Made by a program: the position numbers and the translations under genes. Shown here piece by piece: positions 60,910 through 64,000 of a stretch of 64,000 nt of DNA. Position 1 is the first letter of the stretch; the number at the start of each line of letters is the position of its first letter. Under the pieces are notes generated by a model, which was given only the letters and a program-made list of their open reading frames with translations, was not told the origin of the DNA and did not search any database. The stretch comes from JAUIAS01 sp030425395. Lineage in GTDB: Bacteria > Pseudomonadota > Alphaproteobacteria > Rhodobacterales > Rhodobacteraceae. Location: NCBI GenBank assembly GCA_043553855.1, contig CP121336.1, positions 1,054,001 to 1,118,000 on the forward strand, in the 5' to 3' direction.

Positions 60910-61260
60910 TCAGAGCGGATCGTTCACCGTGTGGTCGGCCTTGTAGTTCCCGATCGCCGTGTTCGGCGGCGCGATGCCCGAGCAGACCGGCTTGCCATAC
61001 GGATCAAGCCGCGCGGACAGATAGCCTTCGATCCCGTCGTCGATGATCCAGTGATCGCAGCCCGTGGGATCAACCCAGATGCCCGCGACCAGATTTGACA
61101 GATGCTCTTCTTCGTCAGCCCCCTGACCATAGTCAAAGGTCTTGTCCGTTTGAACGCGCCCCTGACCACCTTCGCCCGAGAGAGCCGCGACAATGCGTTC
61201 GGAACAGCCGGTCACGGCAAACACCGAAGACACAAGCGCCAAGTTCAGCAGAATTTTCAT
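60910..61260 (-). CDS. Lipoprotein sharing a domain with the adjacent OmpA-family protein
   Basis: 116 residues. Signal peptide and lipobox (VFAVTGC; Cys-19) predict an outer- or inner-membrane lipoprotein. Residues 61-93 contain WVDPTGCDHWIIDDGIEGY and end KPVC; the next gene upstream carries the same motif. The ATG at 61260 puts the signal peptide first. No known domain name comes to mind. It is 13 bases downstream of the OmpA gene and the two should be co-transcribed. Confidence 0.75.
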   Translation of the reverse strand: MKILLNLALVSSVFAVTGCSERIVAALSGEGGQGRVQTDKTFDYGQGADEEEHLSNLVAGIWVDPTGCDHWIIDDGIEGYLSARLDPYGKPVCSGIAPPNTAIGNYKADHTVNDPL

Positions 61261-61273
61261 ATTGGCGCCCCTT

Positions 61274-61861
61274 TTACTGGATGCAGAGGATTTCAACGCG
61301 GCGGTTCTTGGCCATGCCCGCAGCAGATGTGTTCGGAGCCGCCGGAACCCGTTCGCCGTATCCGCGCACGTCAACGACGCGCGCCCCGACGCCACGGGCC
61401 ACCGCCGCCACGGAATTTGCCCGGTTGTAGGACAGGCGCATGTTATAGGCGTCAGATGCACGGCTGTCGGTGTGACCCGCGATCACAAAAGCCGTCGCGC
61501 TGGACTGGCTAAAGAACTGTCGCAAGCGATCCTTGCCGGACGCGCTGATGCGGTAGCTGTCTGTGGCAAAAAACTGGTCCGAGTTCAGAACACCGCACAC
61601 GTTGCTCCGCCGGCAGACAGGAATGCCCTGACGTGTCACATGCGGTGTCATATACCCTTCGGCACCGTCATCCATAACCCAGTGTTCGCACCCGTCAGGA
61701 TCGACCCAGATCGTGGGCGCATAGCGTTCGACAAGGTTGTATTGAGGCGTCCGCCCAATGTCCTGTGCAACGCTGCCCTGCGCCGAAATCACCACCAACG
61801 CCGCAGATATCGCGGCGGCACTCAAAGCCGCGCAAAAGCGGCTAAACCCGAAAATCTTCAC
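61274..61861 (-). CDS. OmpA-family peptidoglycan-binding protein
   Basis: 195 residues. Signal peptide (about 1-32, ending SVAQ), a short domain with WVDPDGCEHWVMDDGAEGY (residues 52-70, ending PVC at 83), then a C-terminal OmpA domain with VIAGHTDSRASDAYNMRLSY, AVARGVGA and KNRRVEI, which binds the diaminopimelate of peptidoglycan. It thus anchors the motif domain to the cell wall. It shares that domain with the lipoprotein downstream, an arrangement I have not seen described. Confidence 0.82.
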   Translation of the reverse strand: MKIFGFSRFCAALSAAAISAALVVISAQGSVAQDIGRTPQYNLVERYAPTIWVDPDGCEHWVMDDGAEGYMTPHVTRQGIPVCRRSNVCGVLNSDQFFATDSYRISASGKDRLRQFFSQSSATAFVIAGHTDSRASDAYNMRLSYNRANSVAAVARGVGARVVDVRGYGERVPAAPNTSAAGMAKNRRVEILCIQ

Positions 61862-62022
61862 ACCTGATTTCCTTCAACACAAATCCCCCTCGGCGTTCGT
61901 TTCGACTGGCTGGCAGGCCACGAAAGCGCCGAATTCCGCGTCCACGCTAGGCAATTGCTGACCACAAGTGAAGCGAAAATGTGAATTGAGCCAACGTCAT
62001 AGGCGCCAAATCGACATAAACG

Positions 62023-63345
62023 TCACGAGACGATTTCACCGGCAAGCGAATTGGTTCCTGCTTCAACGATCCGCACGCGCCGGATATCGCCTGTGTTTGC
62101 TTGGGCATCGCGCACGTGAACCGCGTGCAAATACTCTGACTTACCCACCATTTGCCCCGCAATACGCCCTTCTCTTTCGAACAACACATTGACCGTGCGC
62201 CCGATCATACCGTCCTGAATCTCTCGTTGCTGGCGGGTGATCAGCGCCTGAAGCCGTTGCAGACGGTCATCGGCCTCCTCGGGGCTCACCTGCGCGCGTT
62301 CCGCCGCTGGCGTGCCCGGACGGGGCGAATATTTGAACGAATAGGCATAGCCGTATTTGACCTCTTCGATCAAATCCAGTGTGGCCTGAAAATCTTCTTC
62401 GGTTTCTTCGGGAAAGCCCACGATGAAATCGCCGGACATCAGGATATCGGGTCGCGCTGCCCTGATTCGTTCGGTCAGGCGCAAATAGCTTTCGGCAGTG
62501 TGGGCGCGGTTCATTCTTTTCAGAATACGATCCGATCCCGCCTGAACCGGCAAATGCAGATAGGGCATCAGCTTTTCGCATTCCCCGTGCGCGGCAATCA
62601 GATCGTCGGTCATGTCATTGGGATGCGAGGTCGTAAACCGGATGCGTTCCAGCCCGTCCACGTCATTCAACGCCCAAATCAGCCGCGCCAGCGTCCAGTC
62701 ACCGCCATCGCCTGCCCCGTGGTAGGCATTTACGTTCTGCCCCAAAAGGGTGATCTCGCGCACGCCGCGCTCTACCAGATCGCGGGCCTCATCAAGGATG
62801 CGCGCCGCCGGGCGCGACACTTCTGCGCCGCGCGTATAAGGGACCACGCAGAAGGCGCAGAACTTATCGCAGCCCTCCTGAACCGTGAGAAACGCAGTCG
62901 GGCCGCGCTTGGCCTTGGGACGGCTCTTGAGCTTTTCGAACTTGTCCTCTTCGGGGAAGTCGGTATCCAGCGCCTTTTCTCCGGCGCGGGTCTTGGCCTC
63001 CATCTCGGGCAGGCGATGATAGCTTTGCGGCCCGACCACGAGATCGACCAGCGGCTGGCGGCGCATGATTTCCTGGCCCTCGGCCTGCGCGACACATCCC
63101 GCAACGCCGATCTTGAGGTCAGGCTTTTCGGCTTTCAGCCCCTTGAAGCGGCCCAACTCGGAATAGACTTTCTCAGCCGCTTTTTCACGGATGTGGCAAG
63201 TATTGAGAAGGATCATATCCGCATCATCGGGGGTTGTGGTTTCGACATACCCCTGCCCGCCCAGCGCTTCGGCCATGCGTTCGCTGTCATAGACATTCAT
63301 CTGGCAGCCGTAGGTCTTGATGAAAAGCTTCTTGGGCTCGGCCAT
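62023..63345 (-). CDS. miaB: tRNA-2-methylthio-N6-dimethylallyladenosine synthase
   Basis: 440 residues. The N-terminal MTTase domain has three Cys (TYGCQMN, NTCHIRE, GCVAQAEG) for one 4Fe-4S cluster. The radical-SAM domain follows with CDKFCAFCVVPYTRG (CxxxCxxC), and a TRAM domain is at the C-terminus (residues about 375-440). It adds the methylthio group to i6A37. It is divergent from the glycosyltransferase-like gene and precedes the OmpA gene. Confidence 0.96.
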   Translation of the reverse strand: MAEPKKLFIKTYGCQMNVYDSERMAEALGGQGYVETTTPDDADMILLNTCHIREKAAEKVYSELGRFKGLKAEKPDLKIGVAGCVAQAEGQEIMRRQPLVDLVVGPQSYHRLPEMEAKTRAGEKALDTDFPEEDKFEKLKSRPKAKRGPTAFLTVQEGCDKFCAFCVVPYTRGAEVSRPAARILDEARDLVERGVREITLLGQNVNAYHGAGDGGDWTLARLIWALNDVDGLERIRFTTSHPNDMTDDLIAAHGECEKLMPYLHLPVQAGSDRILKRMNRAHTAESYLRLTERIRAARPDILMSGDFIVGFPEETEEDFQATLDLIEEVKYGYAYSFKYSPRPGTPAAERAQVSPEEADDRLQRLQALITRQQREIQDGMIGRTVNVLFEREGRIAGQMVGKSEYLHAVHVRDAQANTGDIRRVRIVEAGTNSLAGEIVS

Positions 63346-63466
63346 CTTTTGTTATCCAAATCTGTAAAGGATTGACCGTGGTCCTAGCCGATGCCGCGCA
63401 ATCTTGCAATGCGGCGCGAATTGGCAGACCTTACGTGAAACGCCGGAACAGGCACCGGGCAGGCGC

Positions 63467-64000
63467 ATGCATTACGAATCTCTTGATCACTTCCTGAATA
63501 ACGCGGCGACAACGATCGCCAAGGGGCCTGTGGCGCTTGTCTTTGCGGAAGACGACGTCGAGGTCGCCACGACGGCGCGCCATCATCTGGACCTTGGGTT
63601 CACGCGGGTATTGATGTTCATGCCGGATGAATTCGACCTGCCCGCTGATGTGACAGAACGGGTCGAGCGAATTAACTATGCGCCGCTGCGCGCCAGCGAT
63701 GTGGTGTCAGCGGTCAATCGGGTGATTGCCGCGGCACCCGGAGCGTGGCTCTATTATTGCTTCAACGCGGAATATCTTTTCTTTCCGTTCTGCGAAACGC
63801 GCTCGATCGGGGAAATGCTGGCCTTTCATACCGAAGAACGGCGTGATGCCATGCTGAGCTATGTGATCGACCTCTATACCGCCGACCTGTCGCAATCGCC
63901 TCACGCGGTATCGCTGGACCATGCGCATATCGACAAGGCGGGATATTACGCGCTGGCGCGGCGGGATCCGATCACCGGTTACCCAAAGGAACGGCAGCTT
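63467..64000 (+). CDS. Glycosyltransferase-family-2-like protein, 3' end cut by window
   Basis: 178 residues are visible and the frame is open at the right edge. The start MHYESLDHFLNNAATTIAKGPVAL is followed by a strand/helix pattern (VALVFAEDD) like that of GT-A glycosyltransferases, a YYCFNAEYLFFPF segment, and Asp/His-rich blocks. In this order, a glycosyltransferase-like gene is often seen next to miaB. The assignment is weak because the catalytic core may lie beyond the window. Confidence 0.5.
   Translation, partial: MHYESLDHFLNNAATTIAKGPVALVFAEDDVEVATTARHHLDLGFTRVLMFMPDEFDLPADVTERVERINYAPLRASDVVSAVNRVIAAAPGAWLYYCFNAEYLFFPFCETRSIGEMLAFHTEERRDAMLSYVIDLYTADLSQSPHAVSLDHAHIDKAGYYALARRDPITGYPKERQL

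Noticed and set aside
62152..63375. 407-residue plus-strand open frame
   Set aside because: It is antisense to miaB, which has all its cluster cysteines.
1..64000. CRISPR array or rRNA operon
   Set aside because: No regularly spaced repeats and no 16S/23S-like stretches were seen.

Overview
The window looks like chromosome from a marine alphaproteobacterium of the Rhodobacterales (roseobacter group). Three things support this: a SAM/SAH-type riboswitch in front of metK (a class known from this order), a core gene order typical of the group (aroA-cmk-rpsA-ihfB-lapA-trpF-trpB and miaB-phoH-ybeY-corC-lnt-metK-trmB), and TRAP transport plus many small catabolic operons. Species cannot be told from the sequence alone.

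Layout. 1-4.1 kb: a plus-strand catabolic operon (APH-like kinase cut by the window edge, enoyl-CoA hydratase, old-yellow-enzyme oxidoreductase, iron alcohol dehydrogenase). 4.2-9.4 kb: a glutathione transferase, two secreted proteins of unknown role, a DUF454 membrane protein with hemN (both preceded by Fnr-like sites), and a small DUF6522-like protein. 9.5-11.8 kb: an SDR and a histidinol-dehydrogenase-like enzyme, possibly for sulfonate diol catabolism. 11.9-15.2 kb: a copper module (copA-cueR, divergent copZ) with two CueR operators.

15.4-24.4 kb: accessory region lying between tRNA-Phe(GAA) and tRNA-Ser(GCU). It carries a phage-type poly-gamma-glutamate hydrolase-like protein, a HigBA-like toxin-antitoxin pair, a tyrosine integrase with excisionase, a DUF3883 nuclease-like protein, a complete IS21-family element, an internally deleted DNA methyltransferase and an intact PD-(D/E)XK-like partner. 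This is the decayed, defence-flavoured part of the window.

24.9-31.9 kb: racemase-like gene, LysR regulator, D-amino-acid-dehydrogenase-like flavoenzyme, TRAP transporter (dctPQM) and a BASS-like permease, probably one uptake and catabolic unit. 31.9-38.5 kb: glpD with divergent glpR, rpiB, a BASS transporter, an acyltransferase, a MYG1-family protein and a thioesterase. 38.7-45.2 kb: class II aldolase, a ynjF-ynjB-ynjC-ynjD-like cluster (CDP-alcohol phosphatidyltransferase plus ABC importer), and a glutamine-synthetase-like ligase.

45.2-64 kb: mainly housekeeping genes on the minus strand (trpB, trpF, lapA, ihfB, rpsA, cmk, aroA, amidohydrolase, trmB, gst, metK, lnt, corC, ybeY, phoH, a lipoprotein/OmpA pair, miaB), with a winged-helix gene running the other way between cmk and rpsA and a truncated glycosyltransferase-like gene at the right edge. 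I found no CRISPR array and no rRNA operon.
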